Translations under genes and position numbers: made by a program
The notes under the pieces: generated by a model
The model's database searches: none
Told to the model about the DNA's origin: nothing
Seen by the model: the letters and a program-made list of their open reading frames with translations, nothing else
NCBI GenBank assembly: GCA_016178015.1
Contig: JACOUB010000014.1
Coordinates: 16,912 to 80,911 of the forward strand
Source of the DNA: Methylocystis sp.
Lineage (GTDB): Bacteria > Pseudomonadota > Alphaproteobacteria > Rhizobiales > Beijerinckiaceae
Length of the DNA stretch: 64,000 nucleotides
Direction of reading: 5' to 3'
Shown: positions 24,820 to 35,444 of the stretch, in pieces
Layout of the letters: each line of letters begins with the position of its first letter
Position numbering within the stretch: the stretch's first letter is position 1

Positions 24820-25159
24820 GGGAAACTCCGGAACAACGGGCGTCGCGGCAAAAGGAGCGCGTCATTCTAGATGATTCGCTCGCTTGCGTCGTTGCGCTTG
24901 GCAAGCGGCCGGGCTCGTCATCGAAAAAGGGGGGGTGGGACAATCGGTTCGGCTCGGCGCGAACCCTTCTCCCGCGAAACGGGAGAACGCAGCCCTCGCG
25001 TCAGCGAGGGTCGGATGAGGGCGCTTGCCGCTTTCCGAACCTAACAAATTTGGCGTGGCGTCGCCCTCATCCGTCGCGCATTCGCGCGCCACCTTCTCCC
25101 GCAAGCGGGAGAAGGAAGGGAGCTGGTATGACAGCCGCGCGTATCAGGACGGACACATC
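24820..25159. repeat. Non-coding gap holding two inverted copies of the CTTCTCCCG hairpin repeat
   Basis: Between the PfkB and ErpA-like genes lie two composite copies in opposite orientation: 24964-25025 (CCTTCTCCCG...CGGGAGAA, then CCCTCGCGTCAGCGAGGG and TCGGATGAGGG) and 25061-25117 (CCCTCATCC...CCTTCTCCCGCAAGCGGGAGAAGG). The pair itself makes a long imperfect inverted repeat. No protein is likely encoded here. The upstream half should also hold the PfkB promoter. Confidence 0.7.
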
Positions 25160-25504
25160 TCAGATCGAGAAGCTCGTTCCGCAGCCGCATGAGGACGCGG
25201 CGTTCGGATTGTCGATGCGAAACGATTGTCCCTTAAGATCGTCGACGAAATCGATGCGGGCGCCCTCGAGAAGCCCCAGCGAGACCTTGTCGATGACGAC
25301 CCTGGCGCCGTCTCGTTCGATCAGCAGGTCTTCGGCGCCGGGGGCGGCTTCCACCGCGAAGGCGTATTGGAAGCCCGAGCAGCCGCCGCCATCGACGCCG
25401 ACGCGCACCGCAGAGCCTGACGCTTCGCTCGCGAGAATGGCGGCGACGCGTCTGACCGCTGCTTCGCTCAGCTCCACGCCGGCGATCGCATCTGCATTGG
25501 TCAT
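25160..25504 (-). CDS. erpA: A-type iron-sulfur carrier (ErpA/HesB family)
   Basis: Small A-type Fe-S carrier of 114 residues that delivers clusters to apo-proteins. The three cluster cysteines are present: one in GGGCSGFQY and two in the C-terminal [12 protein letters not shown] 25504 (MTNADAIAG) is chosen; an upstream in-frame extension to 25600 is basic, unlike the family, and runs into the promoter region shared with the divergent dGTPase gene. This erpA-dgt pairing is common in Hyphomicrobiales. A second A-type carrier lies at 45063. Confidence 0.9.
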   Translation of the reverse strand: MTNADAIAGVELSEAAVRRVAAILASEASGSAVRVGVDGGGCSGFQYAFAVEAAPGAEDLLIERDGARVVIDKVSLGLLEGARIDFVDDLKGQSFRIDNPNAASSCGCGTSFSI

Positions 25505-25625
25505 TTGTCGTCTCGTCTTTTCGTCGCCCTGCGTGGCGCGAGGCGCTTGCGGACGCGGCGCGGCGCGGGCTATGTGCGGGCAACATAGGCCCAGGCGCAC
25601 GGCCTTTCAATGGGTGGAGACGAGA

Positions 25626-26807
25626 GTGGCGGCCAACCTGCCTCGCGCGCCGTATGCTTGCGACGCCGGCGCCTCGCGCGGCAGGCTCATCGCTGAGCCG
25701 GATTCCCCGTTGCGCTCGCCGTTTCAGCGCGATCGCGACCGGATCGTCCATTCGACCGCCTTCCGGCGCCTCGCCCATAAGACGCAGGTGTTCGTGCCCC
25801 TGGACGGCGACCACTTTCGCACCCGGCTCACCCATACGATCGAGGTGGGGCAAATCGCGCGGGCGCTGGCGCGCGCGTTGAGGCTCGACGACGATCTCGC
25901 CGAAGCCGTGGCGCTCGCCCATGATCTCGGCCATACGCCGTTTGGCCACGCGGGCGAGCACGCGCTTGGCGCCTGCATGGCGCGTCACGGAGGCTTCGAC
26001 CACAATGCGCAGGCCTTGCGTGTCGTGACCCTGCTGGAGCGCCGCTATGCGCGCTATGACGGGCTCGATCTCACCTTCGAGACGCTGGAGGGGATCGTCA
26101 AGCACAACGGCCCGCTCGAAGGGCCGTTGGCCAGCAAGCCGGTTGCGCCGTATATCGCCGAATTCGACGCGCTGTTTCCGCTGGAGCTGGCGACGCACGC
26201 CGGCGCCGAGGCGCAAGCGGCCGCGCTTGCCGACGACATCGCTTACGACGCGCACGACATCGACGACGGCTTGCGCGCCGGGCTGTTCGATCTCGACGAC
26301 ATCACTTGCGTCCCGTTCATCGGCGCCCTGCTCGAGGAAATCGGCGCGGCTTACGGCGCTCTCGAGCGTCCGCGCGCGATCCACGAATTGGTGCGGCGGG
26401 TGATCACCCGCTTCATCGAGGATGTGGTCGAGGAAACGCGGCGGCGCATCGCCCGCGTCGCGCCGACCAGCGCCGCCGATGTGCGCAACGCCGGCGCGCC
26501 GCTGGTCGCCTTCTCGCCGGCGATGGCGGCAGCCGATGGCGCGATCAAGGCCTTTCTGTTTTCCAACATGTATCGGCACGAAAAGGTCATGGGCGTGTGG
26601 GAGAAGGCTTCGCGGGTTATATCGCGGCTGTTTGCGGCCTTTTTTGACGACCCCGCGCTGATGCCCGCCGAATGGGCCGGCCTGGCCCGTTCGCGCGACG
26701 GCGAACAGCGGGCGCGCATCGTCGCCGATTACATCGCCGGCATGACCGACCGCTACGCCCTCGGCGAATACGCGCGGCTGTTTGGGGAGAAGGTGGAGGT
26801 GGGATGA
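25626..26807 (+). CDS. dgt: Deoxyguanosinetriphosphate triphosphohydrolase-like protein
   Basis: HD-superfamily dNTPase of 393 residues that hydrolyses dGTP (or other dNTPs) to deoxynucleoside and triphosphate. Family start: [13 protein letters not shown]; then [19 protein letters not shown], the metal-site His in RLTHTIEV, and the HD pair in [16 protein letters not shown], with HNAQALRVV following. The start is GTG 25626, placed after GGTGGAGACGAGA and matching the family N-terminus; the frame continues upstream without support. It is divergent from the ErpA-like gene and 55 bases ahead of the hicA start. I read it as the housekeeping type II dGTPase, not a phage-defence enzyme. Confidence 0.92.
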   Translation: MAANLPRAPYACDAGASRGRLIAEPDSPLRSPFQRDRDRIVHSTAFRRLAHKTQVFVPLDGDHFRTRLTHTIEVGQIARALARALRLDDDLAEAVALAHDLGHTPFGHAGEHALGACMARHGGFDHNAQALRVVTLLERRYARYDGLDLTFETLEGIVKHNGPLEGPLASKPVAPYIAEFDALFPLELATHAGAEAQAAALADDIAYDAHDIDDGLRAGLFDLDDITCVPFIGALLEEIGAAYGALERPRAIHELVRRVITRFIEDVVEETRRRIARVAPTSAADVRNAGAPLVAFSPAMAAADGAIKAFLFSNMYRHEKVMGVWEKASRVISRLFAAFFDDPALMPAEWAGLARSRDGEQRARIVADYIAGMTDRYALGEYARLFGEKVEVG

Positions 26808-26811
26808 TGCG

Positions 26812-26855
26812 TGCAATCATATTTTGATTGCAAATGATAGCGGATCGTGCAATCA
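26812..26855. promoter_or_regulatory. Candidate HicB operator: three TGCAATCA half-sites
   Basis: TGCAATCA (26812-26819), 5-base spacer, TGATTGCA (26825-26832) make a perfect palindrome, and a third TGCAATCA is at 26848-26855, eight bases before the hicA start codon. HicB antitoxins repress their own operon through such sites, using a DNA-binding domain like the one at the end of this HicB. The assignment is by position and symmetry. Confidence 0.7.
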
Positions 26856-26862
26856 ATGCGGC

Positions 26863-27126
26863 GTGAATAACGCTCATCGACGCACACTGGCGGCGGTGTT
26901 TTCGCATCCCATTCCTACGACGCTCGAATGGCGCAAGATCGAGAGCCTGTTCGTTGCGATCGGATGCGAGGTCATCGAAGGTGAGGGCTCGCGCGTCGCC
27001 TTCAAGCATGGCGCATTGCGCGCCGACTTCCATCGGCCGCATCCTGGTAAGGAGGCCAAGCCCTATCAGCTTCGCGCCGCACGCGAGTTTCTCGAACTCA
27101 TCGGAGCAACGCCAGGACGGGAGTGA
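26863..27126 (+). CDS. hicA: HicA-family toxin
   Basis: Predicted mRNA-targeting toxin of 87 residues with the HicA double-stranded-RNA-binding-like fold: LEWRKIESLFVAIGCEVIEG, then the His region VAFKHGALRADFHRPHPGK and YQLRAAREFLELIG. HicA toxins cleave mRNA and tmRNA during stress. A GTG at 26863 is used; the ribosome site is weak, as is often seen for toxins. The frame stays open upstream into the dGTPase gene, but those residues are unlike the family. The HicB antitoxin gene starts 4 bases after the stop. Confidence 0.82.
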   Translation: MNNAHRRTLAAVFSHPIPTTLEWRKIESLFVAIGCEVIEGEGSRVAFKHGALRADFHRPHPGKEAKPYQLRAAREFLELIGATPGRE

Positions 27127-27130
27127 AATC

Positions 27131-27457
27131 ATGACGCCCATGACCTACAAGGGCTATGCCGCGCGGATCGAATACAGCGACGAGGATGACGCCTTGGTTG
27201 GCCGGATCGCCGGGATTCGCGATATCGTGACTTTCCACGGCGTATCGGTCGAAGAGGTTCGCGCAGCTTTTCACGAGGCGGTCGATTTCTATCTTGCAAC
27301 CTGCACGAAACGTGGCGAGGCGCCGCAAAAGCCTTATTCCGGCAAGCTCATGTTGCGCGTGCCGCCGGACCTTCACGCCCGCGCCGCAATGCGCGCCGAG
27401 GCGGCCGGCAAGAGCCTGAACGCTTGGGCCGCTGAGGCGTTGGCGAAGGCCGAGTGA
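27131..27457 (+). CDS. hicB: HicB-family antitoxin with ribbon-helix-helix domain
   Basis: 108-residue antitoxin. The N-terminal partial RNase-H-like HicB fold (MTYKGYAARIEYSDEDDALVGRI, then FHGVSVEEVRAAFHEAVDFY) neutralises HicA. The C-terminal Arc-type ribbon-helix-helix (LMLRVPPDLHARAAMRAEAAGKSLNAWAAEAL, read in two parts) binds DNA for autoregulation. ATG 27131 follows GGGAGTGAAATC, a far better ribosome site than that of hicA, which fits the need for antitoxin excess. Confidence 0.88.
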   Translation: MTPMTYKGYAARIEYSDEDDALVGRIAGIRDIVTFHGVSVEEVRAAFHEAVDFYLATCTKRGEAPQKPYSGKLMLRVPPDLHARAAMRAEAAGKSLNAWAAEALAKAE

Positions 27458-27535
27458 TGGAGCAAGCGTTGCTCGCGATCTTTATGCGAGCGGCCGGATT
27501 CACTTCTGCAACGGAACGATTTAAGAACCCGCCTC

Positions 27536-29320
27536 ATGAACATCTTCGCCGACTTTCACGCGCGCGTCGCCGCCATTCTCGATTGCATCGCCGCGTCGGG
27601 GCGTCTGCCCGAGGGGCTCGACGCTGCGCGTTTCGTCGTCGAGCCGCCCAAGGACGCCTCGCTTGGCGATCTTGCGACGAACGCCGCCATGGTGTTCGCC
27701 AAGGAGGCGAAGGCGCATTTTGCCAATCCGCGCCAACTGGCGACCGAAATCGCCGCGGCGCTCGCGCAGGCCGAAGGCGTTGAGCAGGCAGAGGTCGCTG
27801 GGCCGGGCTTCATCAACATCCGACTGAAGAAAGAAGTCTTCGCCGACGTGCTGCGCGCCGTGCTCGCGTCTTGCGAGGATTACGGCCGCGCGCCGAAGGG
27901 GCGGGAAGGCTCGCTTTCCGGCAAGGTCAATGTCGAATATGTGTCGGCCAATCCCACCGGCCCGATGCACGTCGGCCATGGCCGCGGCGCGGTGTTCGGC
28001 GACGCGCTGGCCAACCTCCTCGAGTTTGCGGGCTGCGAGGTGACGCGCGAATATTACATCAACGACGCCGGCGCGCAGGTCGATGCGCTGGCCCGCTCGG
28101 CTTACTTGCGCTACCGCGAGGCGCTCGGCGAGACGATCGCCATTCCCGACGGACTTTATCCTGGCGATTATCTGAAAGCAGCCGGGCAGGCGATCGCCAG
28201 AAGTTATGGCCCGGCATTGTTGGACAAGCCCGAGAGCGAATGGCTGGCGCCCGTCCGGCGCGCCGCCGTCGGCGCGATGATGGCGATGATCCGCGACGAC
28301 CTTGCGGCGCTCCGCATCACCCATGAAGTGTTTTTCTCGGAGCGCACGCTGCACGAGAAGCAGAACGGCGTTTCCGACATCGACGCCGCGATCGAGCGCT
28401 TGCGGGCCAAGGGTCTTGTTTATGAGGGCCGTCTGCCGCCGCCCAAGGGGCAACTGCCGGAGGATTGGGAGGATCGCCAGCAGACGCTGTTCAAGTCCAC
28501 CGCTTTCGGCGACGACATCGATCGTCCGCTGCAGAAGTCGGACGGCTCGCATACCTATTTGGCCGCCGACATCGCCTATCACCAGACCAAGATCGATCGC
28601 GGCTTCACTGCTCTCATCGATATCTGGGGGGCCGATCACGGCGGCTATGTGAAGCGCATGCAGGCCGCCGTCGCGGCGCTTTCCGATCGCAAGGTCGATC
28701 TCGACGTGAAGCTCTGCCAAATGGTGCGGCTGATGCGCGGCGGCGAGCCGGTGAAAATGTCGAAGCGTTCGGGCGACTTCGTCACGCTGCGCGAGGTCGT
28801 CGACGAAGTCGGCGTCGACGCCGTGCGTTTCATGATGCTCTACCGCAAGAACGACGCGCCGCTCGAATTCGATCTCGCCAAGGTCATCGAGCAGTCGAAG
28901 GACAACCCCGTCTTCTACGTCCAGTACGCTCATGCCCGCGCCAAATCGGCGTTGCGACGCGCGCTGGCGGCGTTTCCGGATTTTGATGTATCCGCTGCGG
29001 CCCTGGCTGGCGCGCCTCTCGAACTGCTCGCGGACGAAGGCGAGATCGCGCTGGCGAAGTCGATCGCGCAATATCCGCGTCTCATCGAAGCCGCCGCGGC
29101 GGCGCACGAGCCGCATCGCGTCGCCTTTTACCTTTATGATCTCGCCAGCGTCTTTCATGCGCATTGGAATCGGGGCAAAGATCGGCCACAATTACGCTTT
29201 GTTAATGCAGGAGAGAGAGATTTGACCCGCGCCCGGGTCGCTTTGGTTGTCTCGTTAACCTGCGTCCTAGCGTCGGGCCTTGGCGTTCTTGGCGTCAGCG
29301 CCCCTGACGAAATGCGTTAG
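27536..29320 (+). CDS. argS: Arginyl-tRNA synthetase
   Basis: Class I aminoacyl-tRNA synthetase of 594 residues charging tRNA-Arg. Order: N-terminal Add1 domain (about 1-110), catalytic core with the HIGH-type motif HVGHGRG after [27 protein letters not shown]-type loop KMSKRSG, then the DALR anticodon-binding helical domain to the end. The length is normal for the alphaproteobacterial enzyme. The SPOR-protein gene follows about 100 bases downstream, an arrangement usual in the Hyphomicrobiales. Confidence 0.97.
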   Translation: MNIFADFHARVAAILDCIAASGRLPEGLDAARFVVEPPKDASLGDLATNAAMVFAKEAKAHFANPRQLATEIAAALAQAEGVEQAEVAGPGFINIRLKKEVFADVLRAVLASCEDYGRAPKGREGSLSGKVNVEYVSANPTGPMHVGHGRGAVFGDALANLLEFAGCEVTREYYINDAGAQVDALARSAYLRYREALGETIAIPDGLYPGDYLKAAGQAIARSYGPALLDKPESEWLAPVRRAAVGAMMAMIRDDLAALRITHEVFFSERTLHEKQNGVSDIDAAIERLRAKGLVYEGRLPPPKGQLPEDWEDRQQTLFKSTAFGDDIDRPLQKSDGSHTYLAADIAYHQTKIDRGFTALIDIWGADHGGYVKRMQAAVAALSDRKVDLDVKLCQMVRLMRGGEPVKMSKRSGDFVTLREVVDEVGVDAVRFMMLYRKNDAPLEFDLAKVIEQSKDNPVFYVQYAHARAKSALRRALAAFPDFDVSAAALAGAPLELLADEGEIALAKSIAQYPRLIEAAAAAHEPHRVAFYLYDLASVFHAHWNRGKDRPQLRFVNAGERDLTRARVALVVSLTCVLASGLGVLGVSAPDEMR

Positions 29321-29423
29321 TCACGGCAATGTCCGTTCTGCCGGGATTGTTCGCGGCAGATGCAAGACTTGCAGATGCAAGACTTAAAGCGTTCGGCGCC
29401 GGATATTCGTAGCGAGGTGCATC

Positions 29424-31162
29424 ATGCGCGAGACGGCGACTAGAGGGCCTTTGATTGACTTAACCGAATTCGAACGCCGCTTGCGAGGCTCCGACCAGGA
29501 CGCGAAATCCGCTCCGGATCCATTGACCGAATTGGCGCGACTGCTGCAGGGCGAAGCCTCTGTTCGATCCGCCGATCCCTATCAGTCGATTTTTGCCTCT
29601 GGGCAGCCCCCGCGCCCATCGCCGCCCACGTCGCCGCCTCCGCAGGCGCCACGCATGGCTGACCGCCAGGAGCCGCTTGCGCCGCCGCTCCCGCAGGCGC
29701 CTCCCGCGGCTGGACGCCAATCGCCGCTCGCATGGCCGGCGCCGCAGGCGCAGGCCGCGGCGGGACGCCCATCGCCGCCCACGTGGCCGGCGGCGCAGGC
29801 GCAGCCCGCCGCTGAGCGCCCCTCGCCGCCCACGTGGCCGGCGCCGCAGGCCCAGCCCGCGGCTGAGCGCCCATCGCCGCCCACGTGGCCGGCGGCTCAA
29901 GCGCAGCCTGCGGCGGGACGCCCATCGCCGCCCACGTGGCCGGCGGCTCAAGCGCAGGCCGCGGCGGAACGCCCATCGCCGCCCACGTGGCCGGCGGCGC
30001 AGGCGCAGGCCGCGGCGGGACGCCCATCGCCGCCCATGTGGCCGGGGCGCGCCACTTTGTCGCCGCCGATTACCCCTCTGAACGCCATGACGACTCCGAA
30101 GTCGATTGGTCGTTCGACGAAACGCAAGCTTTCATCGACTATGGCGCACAGCCGTCCGGCGATCCTGCGACTTTCGCCGGCGCCGGCGCCCTTCCCGAGG
30201 GCGGCGGACGCAGATTGCGAGTTCGGCCTTGGCACGCCGTGACCGGCATCGCCGTGATCGGGGCGGTCAGCGTCGGCTGGGGACTTGCGCATCGCGGCGG
30301 CGGGACTCCGCGCGAGATAGCGACGATCAGCGCGCCCAATGGGCCGGCCAAAGTGCAGCCAAAGGCCGAGGCCGACGAGGGCGCTGGGGCGCCCCAGCAG
30401 GGCGCCGCCGTTCTCGACCGCACCGAGAGCGCGCTGGTCAGCAAGGTCATTTCACACGAGGAGCAGCCGGTCGATCCGGCTGCCGCGCAGCGCGTTGTCT
30501 CGGTGGGCGCCGCTCCCGTCGATGCGCCGCATGGGCTGCCGGCTTTTGCGGCGAACTCCGCCCAGATCAATTCGCTCGCGCCGGAGCCCAAAAAGGTGAA
30601 GACCGTCTCGGTGCGGCCGGACGGCAGCGTCATCGCCAACGACTCCGTGCCCCCCGCGGTCACCGAGCCGGCGCCGCCGGCCCTCTCGGCGGCGCATGGC
30701 CCTAGCGGGGATGGCGCCAAAGCGGATGGGGCGGAAGCGGACGCGCCGGCTCATGGCGTCACGCCCAAGATCGCCGCCAAGCCTGCGACGACGCCGCGCC
30801 CCGCGCGGCCGGCGGCTCGCGCCAAACCCGCGAAGCTCGTATCCGCGGCAAATCCCGAAGCAAACGACGCGGCGGGGGACGCGCCGACCCAGCCCGCAGC
30901 GACAGATGGCGCCGCTGGCGGCGCCTATGCCGTTCAGTTTGGCGCCGCTGGCTCGGAGGCGGAAGCGCGCCAGCTGATGCAAAAGATCACCGCCCAGTAC
31001 TCGTCGCAACTCGGCGGCCGCCGTCTCGGCTATTATCGCGCCAAAGTCGGCGACAAGACGGTCTATCGGGTGAGGGCCGGCGTCGCCGGCAAGGAGGCGG
31101 CCGTCGGCATTTGCGACCAAGTCAAATCGGCAGGCGGCAGTTGCTTTGTCGCCGGAAACTAA
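29424..31162 (+). CDS. SPOR-domain cell-division protein, frameshifted in a repeat tract
   Basis: Predicted septal-peptidoglycan-binding protein of about 579 residues if repaired. The N-terminal cytoplasmic part (IDLTEFERRLRG) is in one frame to about 30044. The rest (DDSEVDWSFDETQAFIDYG, one membrane helix WHAVTGIAVIGAVSVGWGL, a Pro/Ala linker and a C-terminal SPOR domain beginning YAVQFGAAGSEAEA) continues in the -1 frame to 31162. Compared with the repeat consensus CCGGCGGCGC, the sequence at 30041-30050 reads CCGGGGCGC, one C short, which accounts for the shift. The second frame has its own GTG at 29885 inside the repeats. It could be a real mutation, phase variation or a sequencing error. 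The argS-SPOR order is conserved in rhizobia. Confidence 0.85.
29700..30045. repeat. Tandem 51-bp (17-residue) Pro/Ala-rich repeats inside the SPOR gene
   Basis: Nearly seven copies of a 17-residue unit, of type AQPAAERPSPPTWPAAQ, are encoded in the first frame. Unit variants differ at A/P, E/G and T/M. Because 51 is a multiple of three, copy-number change keeps the frame, but the last copy has lost one base. The tract is very GC-rich and also open in other frames on both strands, which yields spurious long ORFs. Such linkers are extended, disordered spacers. Confidence 0.85.
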
Positions 31163-31170
31163 CCGCGTAT

Positions 31171-31373
31171 CCCTTCTCCCGTGCAACGGGAGAAGGTGGC
31201 CCTCGCGTCAGCGAGGGTCGGATGAGGGTGCTTGCGATTTGCCTCGGCTATGGGCCGTGCGCCCGGTTCGGGCCGTTGGTTCTACGTCATTTCTCAGGGT
31301 GGCGCCCGGCCCTCATCCGACCCGGCTTCGCCGGGCTGCCTTCTCCCGCGGCGCGGGAGAAGGGTTTGCGCCC
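31171..31373. repeat. Inverted pair of CTTCTCCCG hairpin repeats
   Basis: Copy 31171-31229 (CCTTCTCCCG...CGGGAGAAGG, CCCTCGCGTCAGCGAGGG, TCGGATGAGGG) faces copy 31309-31373 (CCCTCATCCGACCCGGC...GCCTTCTCCCGCG...CGGGAGAAGG). This is the same head-to-head arrangement seen at 24964-25117, again about 100 bases apart. It fills the space between the SPOR and DUF2155 genes. Confidence 0.7.
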
Positions 31374-31456
31374 AGTCGAACCGACCGCCCCTAAAAGATA
31401 TGTCCTCTGGGAGAAGGGCGCGTCCGACCGAAGCGATCAACCGGAAATCGTGTCAC

Positions 31457-32125
31457 ATGACAACCTTGCGGTTCAGTCGTTTGTTCGCGTCCTGGCGGCC
31501 TGCCGTCGCCGGCCTGGCCGCGTCTTGCTTTGCGAGCGCGGCGCCGGCCGATCCGATCAGACATCCGATCGCCGTTTTCGCGGGGCTGGACAAGATCACC
31601 GGGCGCATCATGAATTTCGAGGTGGCGATCGACGAGACCGTGCAGTTCGGCTCGCTGCAGGTGACCCCGCGCGTGTGCAATACGCGGCCGCAGACCGAGG
31701 CGCCGCAGACGACGGGTTTCGTCGAGGTCGACGAACAGGACGCCGCCAAGAACGAGGCGCAGCGCATTTTTTCGGGCTGGATGTTCGCCGCAAGTCCGGG
31801 GCTGCACGGCGTCGAGCATCCCGTCTACGACGTTTGGCTGACCGACTGCAAGGGCGGCGCGGAAATTGCGGCGCAGGCGCCTGAGAGCGGCGCGGCGCCC
31901 ACGCCAACTCCGGCGCCGGAAACGAAGAAACATGGTTCGAGATCGCGCAAGGTCGAACCGGTCGAGCCGGCGCCGATCGAAGCCGCGCCGATCGGTCCAC
32001 GCGACTCCGTCGACGCCCTTCGGGGCGCCGCTCCCGCCGACGGCGCCGTTCCCGGCGGCGACAAGCCGGCGACGCCCCGGCAGAAGCCGCGCAAGCCGTT
32101 AGCTGCGCCGCTGTTCCCGTTTTGA
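31457..32125 (+). CDS. DUF2155 domain-containing secreted protein
   Basis: Exported protein of 222 residues: N-terminal signal peptide (basic start, then AVAGLAASCFASAAPA), DUF2155 core (LDKITGRIMNFEVAIDETVQFG, RVCNTRPQTEAPQTTGFVEV and IFSGWMFAASPGLHGVEHPVYDVWLTDC, read in parts), and a Pro/Glu-rich tail. Three Cys residues could form disulfides in the periplasm. The function is not known; the gene usually neighbours aat and accBC in Hyphomicrobiales, as here. ATG 31457 is selected because the signal peptide begins there; upstream in-frame sequence overlaps the repeats. It converges on aat. Confidence 0.88.
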   Translation: MTTLRFSRLFASWRPAVAGLAASCFASAAPADPIRHPIAVFAGLDKITGRIMNFEVAIDETVQFGSLQVTPRVCNTRPQTEAPQTTGFVEVDEQDAAKNEAQRIFSGWMFAASPGLHGVEHPVYDVWLTDCKGGAEIAAQAPESGAAPTPTPAPETKKHGSRSRKVEPVEPAPIEAAPIGPRDSVDALRGAAPADGAVPGGDKPATPRQKPRKPLAAPLFPF

Positions 32126-32171
32126 TTGGCTCGAGCGTTGCGCGCCAAAGCGCGGCCGTTCGGCGCAAAGA

Positions 32172-32858
32172 CTAAGCTCCGGCTATTGGCGGCGCGCGCA
32201 GCGTTGTTAATATTTCGTCGCCCCCGAGGCGGCGCTCCGTCGGCCAGACCAGAAAATCCGCAGACGCCTTGAGCGCGTCATCGAGCAAGCCGTGGTAGGT
32301 CTCGCGGGCGATCTCGATCGCGCCGAGCGAAGCGAGATGATCGGTCAAGAATTGCGTGTCGAGCAGGCGGAAGCCGCCGCGGCGCAGCCTGGCGACGAGA
32401 TGCGCCAGCGCGACTTTGGAGGCGTCGGTTTCGCGGTGGAACATGCTCTCGCCGAAAAAGGCCGCACGCAGCGCGACGCCGTAAAGACCGCCGACGAGCC
32501 GGCCATCTTTCCAGCTCTCGACCGTGTGCACGAAGCCCAGGTCGAACAAATCGCCGTAGAGCCGTTTGATCTCGCTGTTGATCCAGGTGTTTTCCCGTTG
32601 CGGCGTGCGCGCCGCGCAGGCCTCGATCACGGCGTCGAAATCATGGTCGATTCGGATCTCGAAACGATCGGAACGGATAATTTTGGCCAGCGAGCGCGAA
32701 ACTTTGAAGGATGCAAGCGGAAAAACGGCGCGTTCCTGCGGATCGACCCAAAACAGCGCGTCGTTCCGCGCGCTTTCCGCCATCGGAAAGAGCCCGATCG
32801 AATAGGCACGCAGCAGAAGCTGCGGCGTGATCGCCAAAGAGGCGGTGGGGCGGGACAT
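32172..32858 (-). CDS. aat: Leucyl/phenylalanyl-tRNA--protein transferase
   Basis: Cytoplasmic N-degron enzyme of 228 residues that adds Leu or Phe from charged tRNA to proteins with N-terminal Arg or Lys, marking them for ClpS/ClpAP. Motifs: AYSIGLFPMAE, FWVDPQERAVFPL, WINSEIKRLYGDLFDLGFVH (in parts), LVGGLYGVALRAAFFGESMF and LLDTQFLTDHLASLGA. ATG 32858 gives the family N-terminus (ITPQLLLRAYSIG). It lies downstream of accC on the same strand, after a 248-base gap with no gene. Confidence 0.95.
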   Translation of the reverse strand: MSRPTASLAITPQLLLRAYSIGLFPMAESARNDALFWVDPQERAVFPLASFKVSRSLAKIIRSDRFEIRIDHDFDAVIEACAARTPQRENTWINSEIKRLYGDLFDLGFVHTVESWKDGRLVGGLYGVALRAAFFGESMFHRETDASKVALAHLVARLRRGGFRLLDTQFLTDHLASLGAIEIARETYHGLLDDALKASADFLVWPTERRLGGDEILTTLRAPPIAGA

Positions 32859-33106
32859 GAAAAGGATTTTAGCGCAATGAGCGGGAAGATCGAGAAGGGT
32901 CGCGGGACAGATTTCGTCCAGCCCGCACGGATGACTTTGCCCCGCCGGCTTGAGAGCACCGCTCTGGATTGCTTCGCCTACGGCTCGCAATGGCGGTGGC
33001 TGGCGCCGGAAGCGGTCATGATCTGTGGCCGTCGGTATCAGTCTCGCGGGATGCGAAAAATTTGAAAACATTGCTCTGGCGCGGCGCGGGGACAACGTCC
33101 AAGCGT

Positions 33107-34465
<1,359 letters not shown>

Positions 34466-34478
34466 CGCCCTTGGCCGC

Positions 34479-34994
34479 TTATTCGATGACGAGGAGAGGT
34501 TCGCCGTATTCGACCGGCTGACCGTCCTCCACGAGGATGGCCGTCACCACGCCGCCGCGCGGCGCCACGATGTCGTTGAACGTCTTCATCGCCTCGATGA
34601 GCAGGAGCTTGTCGCCGGCCAGCACGCGCGCGCCGATTTCGACGAACGGCTTGGCGTCGGGGCTCGGCCGCAGATAGGCGGTTCCGACCATCGGCGATTT
34701 CAGCGCGTCTGGATGTTCGGCCGGGACCGCGGCGCTCGGCGGCGCCGCGGCGGGCGGCGCCGAAGCAACCTGAGGCGACGCATGGGCCGGCAGAGCGATC
34801 GCGCCGCCGTGAACGGGCGCTGGCGCGCGCGCCGCCCGGATGCGCAGATCGCCTTTCTGCACCTCGATTTCGGTGAGATCGCTCTCGCTCAGCAAGCGCG
34901 CGATCGTTCGCACCAGTTCGGCGTCGATCGGCTTTGCAGCCGCGGGTTTCGGTTTGCTGGAGGCGGTTCGAGACGTTCGCACTTTGCGCGCCAT
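34479..34994 (-). CDS. accB: Acetyl-CoA carboxylase, biotin carboxyl carrier protein
   Basis: BCCP of 171 residues. The N-terminal part binds AccC, an Ala/Pro-rich flexible linker follows (residues about 50-90), and the C-terminal biotinyl domain carries the biotinylated Lys in [10 protein letters not shown]. The final YGEPLLVIE is standard. It is the middle gene of the aroQ-accB-accC unit with very short spacers of 6 and 13 bases. Confidence 0.97.
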   Translation of the reverse strand: MARKVRTSRTASSKPKPAAAKPIDAELVRTIARLLSESDLTEIEVQKGDLRIRAARAPAPVHGGAIALPAHASPQVASAPPAAAPPSAAVPAEHPDALKSPMVGTAYLRPSPDAKPFVEIGARVLAGDKLLLIEAMKTFNDIVAPRGGVVTAILVEDGQPVEYGEPLLVIE

Positions 34995-35000
34995 GGATGC

Positions 35001-35444
35001 TTAAGTCTTTCTCGTTTCGGCTGGGAAGAGAGCCTCGAAGGCCAAGAGGTATGACAACGGACCGAAGCCGACGATGACGCCGCGCGCCAGCGGCGAGATG
35101 AACGAATGATGCCGAAAACTCTCGCGCGCATAAACGTTGGAGAGATGCACTTCGATGACGTTGGCCGCCGAGCCCTTGATCGCGTCATGAATGGCGATCG
35201 AGGTGTGGGTTAAGGCGCCCGCATTGAGAATGACCGGCGCTTTGGCGCGGCCTGCCTCCTGAATCCAGCCGACGAGATCGCCCTCGTTGTTGGATTGCCG
35301 GAAGATAAGATCGACGCCGGCCGCCGCGCAACGCTCAACGAGCGTCGCTTTTATGTCGTCGAGCGTCGCGCCGCCATAGATTGCCGGTTCGCGTGCGCCG
35401 AGAAGATTGAGATTGGGGCCGTTGATGACGTGGACGGCGGGCAT
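35001..35444 (-). CDS. aroQ: Type II 3-dehydroquinate dehydratase
   Basis: Dodecameric shikimate-pathway enzyme of 147 residues, turning 3-dehydroquinate to 3-dehydroshikimate. Motifs: VINGPNLNLLGAREPAIYGG with the active-site Arg and Tyr, FRQSNNEGDLVGWI, ILNAGALTHTSIAIHDA with the catalytic His, and EVHLSNVYARESFRHHSFIS (the last two in parts). It is first in the unit with accB and accC, a conserved alphaproteobacterial arrangement. Confidence 0.96.
   Translation of the reverse strand: MPAVHVINGPNLNLLGAREPAIYGGATLDDIKATLVERCAAAGVDLIFRQSNNEGDLVGWIQEAGRAKAPVILNAGALTHTSIAIHDAIKGSAANVIEVHLSNVYARESFRHHSFISPLARGVIVGFGPLSYLLAFEALFPAETRKT

Noticed and set aside
25626..26807. dGTPase as a phage-defence gene paired with HicAB or the distant cytidine deaminase
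   Set aside because: It has the housekeeping alphaproteobacterial type II sequence and the usual erpA neighbour; the deaminase lies 19 kb away.
29700..30045. Regular repeats considered as a CRISPR array
   Set aside because: Units are directly adjacent 51-bp coding repeats with no variable spacers and no cas genes.
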